64,000 nt of DNA from Caballeronia cordobensis (GTDB lineage Bacteria > Pseudomonadota > Gammaproteobacteria > Burkholderiales > Burkholderiaceae). Under the pieces are notes generated by a model, which searched no databases, was not told where the DNA came from, and saw only the letters and a list, made by a program, of their open reading frames with translations. Within the stretch, counting starts at the first letter, position 1; each line of letters starts with the position of its first letter. The position numbers and the translations under genes were made by a program. Positions 53,058 to 62,417 of the stretch are shown in pieces. The stretch is taken from positions 1 to 64,000 of the forward strand of contig NZ_FCNY02000008.1 of NCBI RefSeq assembly GCF_001544575.2, given 5' to 3'.

Positions 53058-54047
53058 ATGAACGTCATGAAAACCCACCACTTGCCCGAACTGCCGACAC
53101 TGGAAACCGAAGCCATAGCACTGGCTCGCGTGCACGCTTCGATGGTGAGCCGCCTGCTGCAACTGGCGCCGAACGAAGGCTACAACGCGACGCCGATGCC
53201 GGACATTCGCCTGTTGCGCTCGAATCGCCCGCTCACGCGCACGCCGGTGCTGTATGAGCCGGGTATCGTCGTTATCGCGCAAGGTCGCAAGCGCGGCTAC
53301 CTCGGCAGCAAGGTGTACATCTACGATGCGCAGCACTATCTGGCCGTCGCCTTGCCGCTGCCGTTCTCCATGGAGACCGACGCGAGCGCCGCTGAGCCGC
53401 TGCTCGCGGTGTACGTGCGCCTCGATGCGGCGCTTGCCGCCGACGTGCTGCTGCAGATCGACGAGCGCAACGGCGTGGTGCCGGGCGAGCCGGGCGGCAT
53501 GGCGACGACGCGGCTCGATCTGGCGCTCGGCGAAACCGTGTTGCGCTTTCTCGCTGCGATGCGCGATCCGCTCGAAGCCGCGCTATTGGGGCCATCGCTC
53601 GTGCGGGAAATGTACTTTCGCGTTTTCATCGGAGAGCAGGGGGCTTCGATGCGCGCGGCGCTTTGCCTGAATGGAAGCTTCGGGCGCATTTCGAGAGTGT
53701 TGCGCATGATTCATTCGTGCTATGCCGAAGCGTTGACGATCGAAGCGCTCGCCAAGGAAGCGATGATGAGCGTGCCGTCGTTTCACACGCATTTCAAGGC
53801 GGCCACGAAGACGTCGCCGCTGCAGTACATCAAGTCGACACGGCTGCATCAGGCGCGGCTTCTGATGGCCAGACAAGGCATGACGGCCGCTGCGGCAAGC
53901 GCGCAGGTGGGTTATGAGAGCGCATCGCAATTCAGCCGCGAATTCAAGCGGCTCTTTGGCGGCACGCCTTCGGAAGAGTTGCGAAGAATGAAGCGAAATT
54001 TCGCGGTGCCGGAGGCGGGGCCGTCGATTTACGTTTCGTCGCATTGA
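53058..54047 (+). CDS. AraC-family regulator
   Basis: This 329-residue regulator has an N-terminal AraC_N-type cupin-like ligand domain (LLRSNRPLTRTPVLYEPGIV, FSMETDASAAEP). The C-terminal double helix-turn-helix includes LTIEALAKEAMMSVPSFHTH and VGYESASQFSREFKRLFGGT. Three possible starts lie close together (53046 TTG, 53058 ATG, 53067 ATG) and none has a clear ribosome site. It is divergent from the aldehyde dehydrogenase gene, which it likely activates in response to an aldehyde or alcohol. Confidence 0.87.
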   Translation: MNVMKTHHLPELPTLETEAIALARVHASMVSRLLQLAPNEGYNATPMPDIRLLRSNRPLTRTPVLYEPGIVVIAQGRKRGYLGSKVYIYDAQHYLAVALPLPFSMETDASAAEPLLAVYVRLDAALAADVLLQIDERNGVVPGEPGGMATTRLDLALGETVLRFLAAMRDPLEAALLGPSLVREMYFRVFIGEQGASMRAALCLNGSFGRISRVLRMIHSCYAEALTIEALAKEAMMSVPSFHTHFKAATKTSPLQYIKSTRLHQARLLMARQGMTAAAASAQVGYESASQFSREFKRLFGGTPSEELRRMKRNFAVPEAGPSIYVSSH

Positions 54048-54150
54048 GCGGAGCAGGGTTTACCGCTACTGAATCCGGCTTGACGCTCCCCTGCATGCCA
54101 GACGATACTTTGTCCGTACAAAGCAACGTTTGAGACAGGAGACGTGACAG

Positions 54151-54654
54151 ATGCGTTCGGAAAAAGTGGGTGAGCAGCGATACCGGGCCAGCTACGGCCG
54201 TTATCTGGAAGATTTCACGGTAGGCGATATCTATGAACATCGTCCGGGCCGCACCATCACGGACGCGGACAACATCCAGTTCTCGCTGCTGACGATGAAC
54301 TTTCACCCGATGCATTGCGACGCGCATCACGCATCGAAGAGCGAGTTCGGCAAGCTTCTCGTGAGCAGCGGCCTGACCGTTGCGATCGTGCTCGGCATGT
54401 CGGTGAACGACGTGAGCGGCAAGGCGATCGCCAACCTCGGCTGGAAGGAAATCCGCCTGACGGGCCCCGTTTTCGCGGGCGACACGCTCTATGCGGAGTC
54501 GGAAGTGCTCGAAGTGCGCGAATCGAAATCGCGTCCCACGCAGGGCATCGTGACGGTGCACACGCGTGCGTTCAATCAGGATGGCAAGCCCGTCATGGAC
54601 TTCATCCGCACGGCGCTGATCGCCAAGCGCGGTCACGGCACCGCCGAAGACTGA
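54151..54654 (+). CDS. MaoC-family acyl-CoA hydratase, itaconyl-/mesaconyl-CoA hydratase-like
   Basis: This hot-dog fold protein has 167 residues. The hydratase dyad region is ITDADNIQFSLLTMNFHPMH with Asp and His of the MaoC motif, and the core helix continues SEFGKLLVSSGLTVAIVLGM. Single-domain proteins of this type hydrate branched dicarboxyl-CoA esters such as itaconyl-CoA. CAGGAGACGTGACAG precedes the ATG. It lies 146 bases upstream of a long operon with a CoA-transferase and a CitE-like lyase, the two partners needed with it for itaconate or mesaconate breakdown. Substrate inferred from context. Confidence 0.88.
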   Translation: MRSEKVGEQRYRASYGRYLEDFTVGDIYEHRPGRTITDADNIQFSLLTMNFHPMHCDAHHASKSEFGKLLVSSGLTVAIVLGMSVNDVSGKAIANLGWKEIRLTGPVFAGDTLYAESEVLEVRESKSRPTQGIVTVHTRAFNQDGKPVMDFIRTALIAKRGHGTAED

Positions 54655-54800
54655 AGGCTTCAATCCGCATACCGAAGATCAAGCCCATACCGCCGGCGCC
54701 ATTCCCGCCGGCGTCCAGTTTCCGTTTCGCGCACAAGACCGTTTCGGCACATCGACACGCGGCAGCGCGACGGTTCATCGTCACAGTACTGGAGACAACT

Positions 54801-56192
54801 GTGAGTCATTACGTAAGCTCGGGCGCCCGGCTGGACCGGCTGCCGATGTCGCGTTTTCACTGGAAGATTCTAGGTCTCATCAGCGCGGGCGCGTGCCTCG
54901 ACGCATTCGATGTCTATCTCGCGGGCGGCGTGTCCGCCGCGATGCTCAAGACGGGTTTCTCGACGCTGCAGCTCAACGCGCTGTTCGTATCGTCGGGCTT
55001 TCTCGGCATGGTGATCGGCGCGGGTTTGTCGGGTTATCTCGGCGACCGCTTCGGACGCCGCTCGTCGTATCAGTTCAATCTCGCGCTCTTCGGGCTGATG
55101 TCGTTCGTCGCCGCCTTCGCGCCGAACATTCAATGGCTGATCGGCGCGCGCTTCATCATGGGCATCGGGCTCGGCGCGGAATTGGTCGTGGCGGCGGGCA
55201 CCTTGTGCGAATTCATTCCTCCCGCGTATCGCGGACGCTGGATCTCGCTGCTCGGCCTCATCGTCAATTCGGGTCTCGTGATCGCGACGAGCGTGGGCTA
55301 TGTCGTCATTCCGCATCTCGGCTGGCGCTGGATGTTCGGCATCGCGGGCATTGGCGCGGTGATCGTGTGGGCGCTGCGTCATCGCATGCCGGAGTCGCCG
55401 CGCTGGCTCGAATCGGTCGGACGCACGCGGGAGGCGGAGGAAACCGTCAGCGCGATCGAAGCCGAAGTCGCCGCGCTCAAAGGACCGCTTTCCGACGTCC
55501 CGCGCACGCAGAATCTGGAAGTGCCGCGCGTGCCGTTGTCGTCGCTGTTTCGCCGCGGCATGATCGGGCGCACGCTCACGGCGGCATTGACGGCGATCGC
55601 GGTGAATGTCGCGGTGTACGGCTTCGTTGCGTGGCTGCCGACCTTCTTCGTGCATGAAGGGCGCGATGTCGTGACCTCGCTCGGCTTCACGACGCTGATG
55701 TCCTTCGGTGCGCCCTTCGGCGCGGTGCTCGGCTACCTGACCGCCGACCGTCTGGGCCGCGCGAAAGGACTCGTGTTCTATAGCGTCATCGCCATCGTGC
55801 TGGGCTTCGTCTATCCGCAGATGACGGCCAATGTGTCGATCGCCATCGTGGGCTTCACGCTCGTCAGCTGCATCTACGGCATCGTCACGCTGGGACTGTT
55901 CGGCTATGTGCCCGAGTTGTTCCCGACCGCGCTGCGCTTGCGCGGCACGGGCGTGGCGGGCGTATGCGGACGCGTCGCGTCGATGCTCACTTCGTATGCC
56001 GCCGTGATTCTGTTCGCGCAACTCGGTGTGTTCGGCGTGCTCGGCATGGTCGCGGGCATTCTCATTCTGCTCGTGATCGCGGTGCTGGCTCTGGGCGTCG
56101 ATTCGAACCAGTTTTCACTGGAAGACGTCTCGCCCGACGAGGAAGTCACCGCCAACGATCTGCCGCTTCAACATCAGGGAGTCACGCGATGA
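54801..56192 (+). CDS. MFS transporter, aromatic acid/metabolite:H+ symporter type
   Basis: This 463-residue membrane protein starts at a GTG with GGAG six bases upstream. About twelve membrane segments are visible. Signatures of the AAHS/sugar-porter group include GYLGDRFGRRSSYQFNLALF in the 2-3 loop and DAFDVYLAGGVSAAML in the first helix. It overlaps the MmgE/PrpD gene by four bases, opening a ten-gene run. It probably imports the organic acid degraded by that operon. Confidence 0.9.
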   Translation: MSHYVSSGARLDRLPMSRFHWKILGLISAGACLDAFDVYLAGGVSAAMLKTGFSTLQLNALFVSSGFLGMVIGAGLSGYLGDRFGRRSSYQFNLALFGLMSFVAAFAPNIQWLIGARFIMGIGLGAELVVAAGTLCEFIPPAYRGRWISLLGLIVNSGLVIATSVGYVVIPHLGWRWMFGIAGIGAVIVWALRHRMPESPRWLESVGRTREAEETVSAIEAEVAALKGPLSDVPRTQNLEVPRVPLSSLFRRGMIGRTLTAALTAIAVNVAVYGFVAWLPTFFVHEGRDVVTSLGFTTLMSFGAPFGAVLGYLTADRLGRAKGLVFYSVIAIVLGFVYPQMTANVSIAIVGFTLVSCIYGIVTLGLFGYVPELFPTALRLRGTGVAGVCGRVASMLTSYAAVILFAQLGVFGVLGMVAGILILLVIAVLALGVDSNQFSLEDVSPDEEVTANDLPLQHQGVTR

Positions 56193-57589
56193 ACGCACGC
56201 AACGACATTCAGCAGCAGGCACAGACCGTTTCGCAACGGCTGGCTTCCTTCACGACGCATCTGCAACTGAGCGATGTGCCGCAAAGCGTGCGCGATCGCG
56301 CGAAGCATCTGATTCTCGACAGCATCGGCCTCGCTTATGCGACGCTGAATCTGCCTTACGCGACCTCGACGCTCGCCGCGATGCAGGAACTCGGCAACGG
56401 CGAGGCGACCGTGTTCGGGCACAAGCAGAAGCTCGCCCTGCGCGATGCGATGCTGCTCAACGGTCTGCTGATCCACAGCCTCGATTTCGACGATACGCAT
56501 GCACGCGGCGTGATTCATTCGACCGCGAGCGCGTTGCCCGTCGCGTTCAATCTCGCGGAGCGCGAGCAGGCGAGCGGCGCGGATCTGCTCACCGCCTATC
56601 TCTGCGCGATGGAAGTATCGACGCGCGTGGGCTCCGCGGCTAAGAGCGGCTTTCACCACGCGGGCTTTCATCCGACGGGACTCGTCGGCGCATTCGGCTG
56701 CTCGCTGGGCGCGGCGCGGCTGCTTGGCCTTTCCGTCGAGCAGGCGCAACACGCGCAAGGCATTGTCCTGTCGATGGCGTCGGGCAATCTCGAGTTCCTG
56801 CAGGATGGCGCATGGACCAAGCGTCTGCATCCCGGCTGGGCGGCGGTTGCGGGCACGACATCGGCCACGCTCGCGAAGCACGGCTATATCGGTCCGGGCG
56901 CGGCGTATGAAGGCCGCTTCGGCCTCTATGCGCTCTACATGAATCAGTCGCTCGAAGCGGGCGATATCGACATCGCCACGGCGGGTCTGGGCGAAACCTG
57001 GGAGATCGACGGCGTCGCGCTCAAGCCGATTCCCGCCTGTCACTTCACGCATGCATCGTCGGATGCGGCTATCGCGCTGCATCGCGCGCATGGTTTGAAG
57101 GCAAGCGATATCGAACGCGTGATCGTGCGCGTGCCGGGTCCGACGATCCCGATCGTCTGCGAGCCGGTCGCGCCGAAGCAGAAGCCGTCGAACAGCTACG
57201 ACGCGCAGTTCAGCATTCCGTACATCGTGGCGACCGGGCTGCTGCGCGGCCGCTTCGCGCTCGACGATCTCGAAGCCGATGCGCTCGCCGACGAAAGCGT
57301 GCGCGCCGTGGCGGCCCGCGTGACGCACGAGGCGGACCCGGACTCGACGTTCCCGCTTCACTACTCGGGCGAAGTGATCGTGCATACGCGCGATGGCCGC
57401 ACGCTTTCGCATCGCGAGGCGATCAACCGCGGCTCGTCGGACAAGCCGCTCACGAACGGCGACATCGTCGCGAAGTTCTTCGACAACGCACAGCGCAACG
57501 TTTCGCGCGATGCCGCCGAGCGCATCTGCGAAGCCGTGCTCTCGCTCGACACGCAGCCCGCGCGCTCGCTCGCGCAAGCGCTCGCATAA
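56189..57589 (+). CDS. MmgE/PrpD-family protein
   Basis: This 466-residue protein belongs to the MmgE/PrpD family, which includes 2-methylcitrate dehydratase, cis-aconitate decarboxylase and relatives. Conserved segments are LILDSIGLAYAT, LIHSLDFDDTHARGVIHSTA (family DFDDTH motif), SGFHHAGFHPTGLVGAFGCS and PIPACHFTHASSDAAI. The C-terminal HYSGEVIVHTRDGRTLSHR matches the lid domain. It is translationally coupled to the MFS gene. The surrounding C5-acid enzyme set suggests a dehydratase, isomerase or decarboxylase of a tricarboxylic or branched dicarboxylic acid; the exact reaction is not visible from sequence. Confidence 0.9.
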   Translation: MNARNDIQQQAQTVSQRLASFTTHLQLSDVPQSVRDRAKHLILDSIGLAYATLNLPYATSTLAAMQELGNGEATVFGHKQKLALRDAMLLNGLLIHSLDFDDTHARGVIHSTASALPVAFNLAEREQASGADLLTAYLCAMEVSTRVGSAAKSGFHHAGFHPTGLVGAFGCSLGAARLLGLSVEQAQHAQGIVLSMASGNLEFLQDGAWTKRLHPGWAAVAGTTSATLAKHGYIGPGAAYEGRFGLYALYMNQSLEAGDIDIATAGLGETWEIDGVALKPIPACHFTHASSDAAIALHRAHGLKASDIERVIVRVPGPTIPIVCEPVAPKQKPSNSYDAQFSIPYIVATGLLRGRFALDDLEADALADESVRAVAARVTHEADPDSTFPLHYSGEVIVHTRDGRTLSHREAINRGSSDKPLTNGDIVAKFFDNAQRNVSRDAAERICEAVLSLDTQPARSLAQALA

Positions 57590-57616
57590 GACGTACACAC
57601 GCATACAGGAGAAGCA

Positions 57617-58810
57617 ATGGCCACCATCGATGCCGATCAACAGCAGGACATGCGCGACATGAGCGACGATCAAGAGAACGAGACGCTCATTCTCGACATG
57701 CTCGACCGCTTCCTCAAGACCGAAGTGAAGCCCTACGTGCACGAGCTCGACGCGAAGGACGAATATCCGCATGCGATCGTCGAGAAGATGAAGGAGATGG
57801 GGCTCTTCGGCTGCCTGATCTCGACGGAGTACGGCGGTCTGGGTCTCTCGACCGCGACCTACGCGAAGATCGTCGATCGCATTTCGGCGGTGTGGATGTC
57901 GGTGAGCGGCATCATCAACTCGCACCTCATCATGGCGATGACGATCCAGCGCAACGGCACGGAAGCGCAAAAGCGCGAGTTTCTGCCGCGCATGGCGACC
58001 GGCGAGCTGCGTGGCGGCATTGCGCTGACCGAGCCGGATTGCGGCACGGACCTGCAGGCGATTCGCACCGTCGCGCGCCGCGAAGGCGACGAGTATGTCG
58101 TCAACGGCAGCAAGACGTGGATCACCAACAGCAAGTACGGCAACATCCTCGCGCTGCTCGTCAAGACCGATCCGGAAGCGCAGCCGCGTCACAAGGGCAT
58201 GAGCCTCCTGATCGTCGAGAAGGGGCCGGGCTTCGAAGTGAGCCGTCAATTGCAGAAGCTCGGCTACAAGGGCATCGATACCTGCGAGCTCACGTTCAGC
58301 GATTTCCGCGTGCCGGTAGCGCGCGTGATCGGCGCGCAGGAAGGCCTGGGGCTCAAGCAGATTCTGAGCGGGCTGGAGCTGGGGCGCATCAACGTGGCGG
58401 CGCGCGGCGTCGGCGTCGCGCAGGCCGCGCTCGATGAGGCGGTCGCGTATTCGCAGCAGCGCAAGACCTTCGGCAAGCCGATCTGCGAGCATCAGGCGAT
58501 CGCGCTCAAGCTCGGTGAAATGGCGACGCGCGTGCAGGCCGCGCGCCTGCTGACCGACTCCGCCGCGCGCGCCTACGACCGTGGCCAGCGTTGCGACATG
58601 GAAGCGGGCATGGCGAAGTACTTCGCGACCGAGGCCGCCGTCGAGAACAGCATGGAAGCGATGCGCATTCATGGCGCGTATGGCTATTCGAAGGAATACA
58701 ACGTCGAGCGGCTGTATCGCGATGCGCCGCTTCTGACCATTGGCGAAGGCACGAACGAGATGCAGCGCCTGATCATCGCCAAGATGCTGATTGCGAGGAA
58801 CCCCGCATGA
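57617..58810 (+). CDS. Acyl-CoA dehydrogenase
   Basis: This 397-residue flavoenzyme oxidises an acyl-CoA to the 2-enoyl-CoA. GGIALTEPDCGTDLQAIRTV and NGSKTWITNSKYGN bind FAD and substrate, and the catalytic base is Glu377 in LTIGEGTNEMQR. AGGAG lies about eight bases before the ATG. It overlaps the CoA-transferase gene by four bases, and EtfB/EtfA, its natural electron acceptors, are encoded four genes downstream. In this operon a branched dicarboxylic substrate such as methylsuccinyl-CoA is plausible. Confidence 0.92.
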   Translation: MATIDADQQQDMRDMSDDQENETLILDMLDRFLKTEVKPYVHELDAKDEYPHAIVEKMKEMGLFGCLISTEYGGLGLSTATYAKIVDRISAVWMSVSGIINSHLIMAMTIQRNGTEAQKREFLPRMATGELRGGIALTEPDCGTDLQAIRTVARREGDEYVVNGSKTWITNSKYGNILALLVKTDPEAQPRHKGMSLLIVEKGPGFEVSRQLQKLGYKGIDTCELTFSDFRVPVARVIGAQEGLGLKQILSGLELGRINVAARGVGVAQAALDEAVAYSQQRKTFGKPICEHQAIALKLGEMATRVQAARLLTDSAARAYDRGQRCDMEAGMAKYFATEAAVENSMEAMRIHGAYGYSKEYNVERLYRDAPLLTIGEGTNEMQRLIIAKMLIARNPA

Positions 58811-59997
58811 GCCTGCCTCTTTCCGGCGTACGTATCGTCGCCATCGAACAATACGGCGCGGGTCCGTTCGCGACGCAACATCTCGCCGATCTCGGCGCCG
58901 AAGTCATCAAGATCGAGAACTTCCGCGAGGGCGGCGACGTGGGCCGCAACGTGGGACCGTATTTCTTCGGCGAGGGCGACAGCCATTTCTTCGAGGCGTT
59001 CAATCGCAACAAATGCAGCCTGACGCTCGATCTGAAGAAGCCCGAAGCACGCGAAGTGCTGCTCGATCTCGTCAAGTCGAGCGATGCGGTCTTCAACAAT
59101 CTGCGCGGCGATCTGCCCGGCAAGCTGGGCCTCACCTACGACCAGTTGAAGGAGGCGAATCCGGCGATCGTCTGCGCGCATCTGTCGGCGTACGGACGTA
59201 CGGGCAGCCGCGCGTCGTGGCCCGGCTACGACTATCTGATGCAGGCAGAAGCGGGCTATCTCTCGGTGACCGGCGAGCCTGACAGCCCGCCTGCGCGCTT
59301 CGGCCTCTCGATCATCGATCTGATGACAGGCACCACGGCCGCGATGGCGTTGCTCGCGGGTCTCGTGGAGGCGCGCGCGACGGGCATCGGCCGCGATATC
59401 GACACGAGCCTCTTCGATGTCGCGCTGCATAACCTCGCGTATGTCGGCACGTGGTATCTGAACGGCGGCACGGTGACCGGGCGCGACCGGCGCTCGGCGC
59501 ATCCTTCGCTCACGCCGAGCCAGTTGTACAAGACGCAGGACGGCTGGATCTTCCTGATGTGCAACAAGGAGAAGTTCTGGGGCGTGCTGGCCGAGATCCT
59601 CGACAAGCCGTCGTGGATCACCGATGAGCGCTTCTGTAACTTCAAGGCGCGGCTCGCGAATCGCGCGCTCGTCGAGCAGGAACTGGATGCGGCGCTCTCG
59701 CGCGCGACGACCGCGCAATGGCTCGAACGCCTGGGCGGCCGCGTGCCCGCCGCGCCGGTCTACGACATCAAGCAGGCGCTCGACAATCCGTTCGTCGCGG
59801 AGCGTCAGGGCGTGACCGAAGCGGAGCATCCGCGCTTTGGCCGCGTGCGCAACGTGGCCGCGCCGGTTCGCGTGAACGAGACCCTGCCCGCGCGTTCGGC
59901 GCCCGAGCTCGGTCAGGACAATGCGAGGCTTCTGTCGGAACTCGGTTACGATGCTGATCGGATTGCCGAATTGCGCGAAAGCGGTGCGGTGCAATGA
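58807..59997 (+). CDS. Class III CoA-transferase (CaiB/BaiF family)
   Basis: This 396-residue enzyme has the N-terminal GVRIVAIEQYGAGPFATQHL and FNRNKCSLTLDLKKP signatures. The catalytic Asp is probably Asp171 in LSIIDLMTGTT. It overlaps the genes on both sides by four bases. It likely activates the operon's acid substrate using succinyl-CoA or acetyl-CoA. This is the third CoA-transferase of the same family in the window; the three are clearly different in sequence. Confidence 0.93.
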   Translation: MSLPLSGVRIVAIEQYGAGPFATQHLADLGAEVIKIENFREGGDVGRNVGPYFFGEGDSHFFEAFNRNKCSLTLDLKKPEAREVLLDLVKSSDAVFNNLRGDLPGKLGLTYDQLKEANPAIVCAHLSAYGRTGSRASWPGYDYLMQAEAGYLSVTGEPDSPPARFGLSIIDLMTGTTAAMALLAGLVEARATGIGRDIDTSLFDVALHNLAYVGTWYLNGGTVTGRDRRSAHPSLTPSQLYKTQDGWIFLMCNKEKFWGVLAEILDKPSWITDERFCNFKARLANRALVEQELDAALSRATTAQWLERLGGRVPAAPVYDIKQALDNPFVAERQGVTEAEHPRFGRVRNVAAPVRVNETLPARSAPELGQDNARLLSELGYDADRIAELRESGAVQ

Positions 59998-60818
59998 TGA
60001 CGCTTGCACCGGACGATGTCGCGCGAAAGGCGGTCCCGTCCGTCAATCCTTCATCGTGCGTGCAAAAGATGGTCAACGTGCTCGGTCAGCAGCCGCGCTA
60101 TCTGCAACTGGCGCAGACGCTCATCAACGAAATCCAGAGCGGGCGTTTTCCGGTGGGGTCCACCATCCCCACCGAGTTCGAGCTTTGCGAACAGTTCGGC
60201 GCAAGCCGTTCGACCGTGCGCGAGGCGGTCAAGCAACTGGTGCAGCTCGGCATGGTGGTGCGGCAGGCCGGTATCGGCACGACCGTCAAGGCCTTGAATT
60301 CGGAAGGCAGCTATCGCCAGGTCATGCAGCAACTGAGCGACCTGCATCGCTATTCCGCCGATACCGCGCTTCAGGTCCTGAAGAAAGAGACCGTCGAAGT
60401 CAGCGATGCCGCGCTCTGTGCAATGTTGCAGGCCAAACCCGGCGAAACGTGGCTGCGTCTGGAGGGTATCCGGCGCTCGCCCGAAAGCGTCGATCCGATC
60501 TGTCATACCGAGGTCTATATCCAGCCCGCGTTCCGTTCGCTGACGGGCATCGAGGACGAACCGCACACGCCCATCTTCACGATGATCGAGCGCCAGTTCG
60601 GCGAGCAGATCGCGCAGGTGCAGCAGGAGATTCGCGCGGTGGCCTTACCCGTCAACATCGCGCGTCTGGTCAACGCCAAGGCGCGCTCGCCCGCGCTGTG
60701 GCTGTCGCGCCGCTATTTCAACAAGCGGGGCGAGATCGTCGAGGCGGCGGTCAGCATTCATCCCGCCGACCGCTTCAGCTATTCGGAGACGTTCCAGCGC
60801 GGCTGGAGCGGCGCCTGA
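59994..60818 (+). CDS. GntR-family regulator, HutC/UTRA type
   Basis: This 274-residue regulator has a winged helix-turn-helix (LINEIQSGRFPVGSTIPTEF, then FGASRSTVREAVKQLVQLGM) and a C-terminal UTRA-like ligand domain ending with LWLSRRYFNKRGEIVEAAVS. It lies inside the operon it presumably controls, overlapping the CoA-transferase gene by four bases, with 19 bases to the lyase gene. Such regulators usually repress until a pathway intermediate binds. Confidence 0.9.
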   Translation: MMTLAPDDVARKAVPSVNPSSCVQKMVNVLGQQPRYLQLAQTLINEIQSGRFPVGSTIPTEFELCEQFGASRSTVREAVKQLVQLGMVVRQAGIGTTVKALNSEGSYRQVMQQLSDLHRYSADTALQVLKKETVEVSDAALCAMLQAKPGETWLRLEGIRRSPESVDPICHTEVYIQPAFRSLTGIEDEPHTPIFTMIERQFGEQIAQVQQEIRAVALPVNIARLVNAKARSPALWLSRRYFNKRGEIVEAAVSIHPADRFSYSETFQRGWSGA

Positions 60819-60837
60819 GGCATTCGAGGAATTCCGC

Positions 60838-61641
60838 ATGATTGAACGCAGTTTTCTGTTCGTTCCCGGCGATCGTCCGGAACGATTCGGCAAGGCATTG
60901 GCGACCGAGGCGCACCGCGTGGTCATCGATCTGGAAGATGCCGTCGCCATCGACGTGAAAGCGCAGGCACGCGCGCAAATCGCGGAGTGGTTGCGAGCGC
61001 AGGGCGATGTGCGCGAGCGCATCGTGATACGCGTGAACGGGTATGGCACGCCGTGGCATGAGGAAGACGTGGTGATGGTGCGCGCCGCGAACGTGCGCGC
61101 CGTGATGGCGCCAAAGGCCGAAGACGCGGCACAACTCGCCGATATCGCCGCGCGTTGCGCCGAGGGCGTCGAATTGATCGCGCTGGTGGAAAGCGTCGCG
61201 GGTGTGGTGCGCATGCGTGAGATCGCGCAGTGCGGGCGCGTGGCGCGGCTCGCGTTCGGTTCGTTCGATTTCGGCGTGGACGCGGGCATCGACGGCACCG
61301 GGCGCGAACTGGACTCTGTGCGTTCGCAGTTCGTCCTGGAGTCGCGTTTTGCGGGCTTGCCGCCGCCGATCGACGGCGTGACGCTCGCCACGAATGATAT
61401 CGACGCGATCGACGCCGATGTGCTCGATGCGCGCCGTTTCGGTTTCGGCGGCAAGCTGTGCATCCATCCGAAGCAGGTGGATGCGGTGAACAGGGGCTTC
61501 GCGCCGAGCGCGGCCGAACGCGAATGGGCCGCTCGGGTCTTGGCCGCGCTGGAAGCTAACCCGCGCGGTGCGATTTCGGTGGATGGAAAGCTGGTCGACA
61601 AGCCGATCGTCGATCGTGCGCGAAGAATTCAGGCCGCTTGA
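60838..61641 (+). CDS. HpcH/HpaI aldolase/citrate lyase beta-like (CitE-like) lyase
   Basis: This 267-residue protein of the CitE-like group includes citramalyl-CoA, malyl-CoA and beta-methylmalyl-CoA lyases. RSFLFVPGDRPERFGKALA with VVIDLEDAV binds CoA ester and metal, LIALVESVAGVVRMREI and AFGSFDFGVDAGID supply the Mg ligands Glu and Asp, and GGKLCIHPKQVDAVN is a CitE hallmark. With the MaoC hydratase at 54151 and the CoA-transferase at 58807 it would complete cleavage of a C5 hydroxy-dicarboxyl-CoA to acetyl- or propionyl-CoA plus pyruvate or glyoxylate. Confidence 0.92.
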   Translation: MIERSFLFVPGDRPERFGKALATEAHRVVIDLEDAVAIDVKAQARAQIAEWLRAQGDVRERIVIRVNGYGTPWHEEDVVMVRAANVRAVMAPKAEDAAQLADIAARCAEGVELIALVESVAGVVRMREIAQCGRVARLAFGSFDFGVDAGIDGTGRELDSVRSQFVLESRFAGLPPPIDGVTLATNDIDAIDADVLDARRFGFGGKLCIHPKQVDAVNRGFAPSAAEREWAARVLAALEANPRGAISVDGKLVDKPIVDRARRIQAA

Positions 61642-61665
61642 AGCGGATATGGGGAGAGGACAAGG

Positions 61666-62415
61666 ATGAAGGTTCTGGTGCCGGTGAAGCGCGTGGTCGA
61701 CTACAACGTGAAGGTCCGGGTGAAGTCGGATAACACGGGCGTCGATATCGCCAACGTGAAGATGTCGATGAACCCGTTCGACGAGATCGCCGTGGAAGAG
61801 GCGGTGCGTCTGAGGGAAGCGGGTGTTGCTACGGAAGTGATCGCCGTGTCGTGCGGCGTGACGCAGTGTCAGGAGACGTTGCGCACGGCGCTGGCGATTG
61901 GTGCGGATCGCGCTGTGTTGATCGAAAGCGATGCAGAGTTGCAGCCTTTGGCGGTGGCGAAATTGTTGAAGGCGCTGGTCGATCAGGAAAAGCCCGAGCT
62001 CGTGATCCTGGGCAAGCAGGCGATCGACGACGATTCGAATCAGACGGGCCAGATGCTTGCTGCATTGGCAGGTTTGCCGCAAGCGACGTTCGCATCGAAA
62101 GTCGTGATCGCCGATGGCAAAGCCACGGTGTCGCGTGAAGTCGATGGCGGCGCGGAAACGCTGTCGCTGAAGCTGCCCGCTGTTGTCACGACCGATTTGC
62201 GCCTGAACGAGCCGCGTTATGTGACGCTGCCGAACATCATGAAGGCGAAGAAGAAGCCGTTGACGACGGTGAAGCCTGCTGATCTGGGCGTCGATGTCGC
62301 GCCGCGTCTCAAGACGCTGAAGGTCACAGAGCCGCCCAAGCGCAGCGCCGGCATCACGGTGCCGGACGTGAAGACGCTGGTCGAAAAACTGAAAACCGAA
62401 GCGAAGGTGATCTGA
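61666..62415 (+). CDS. etfB: Electron transfer flavoprotein beta subunit
   Basis: This 249-residue subunit binds AMP in the ETF heterodimer. [19 protein letters not shown] and the [20 protein letters not shown] segment are characteristic, as is the [20 protein letters not shown] motif. GGAGAGGACAAGG lies before the ATG. It is separated from etfA by only two bases and accepts electrons from acyl-CoA dehydrogenases such as 57617-58810, passing them to ETF-quinone oxidoreductase. Confidence 0.95.
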   Translation: MKVLVPVKRVVDYNVKVRVKSDNTGVDIANVKMSMNPFDEIAVEEAVRLREAGVATEVIAVSCGVTQCQETLRTALAIGADRAVLIESDAELQPLAVAKLLKALVDQEKPELVILGKQAIDDDSNQTGQMLAALAGLPQATFASKVVIADGKATVSREVDGGAETLSLKLPAVVTTDLRLNEPRYVTLPNIMKAKKKPLTTVKPADLGVDVAPRLKTLKVTEPPKRSAGITVPDVKTLVEKLKTEAKVI

Positions 62416-62417
62416 GC

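Noticed and set aside
56174-58672. 832-residue minus-strand frame opposite MmgE/PrpD and acyl-CoA dehydrogenase genes
   Set aside because: Both plus-strand genes have intact family motifs; the antisense frame has none.
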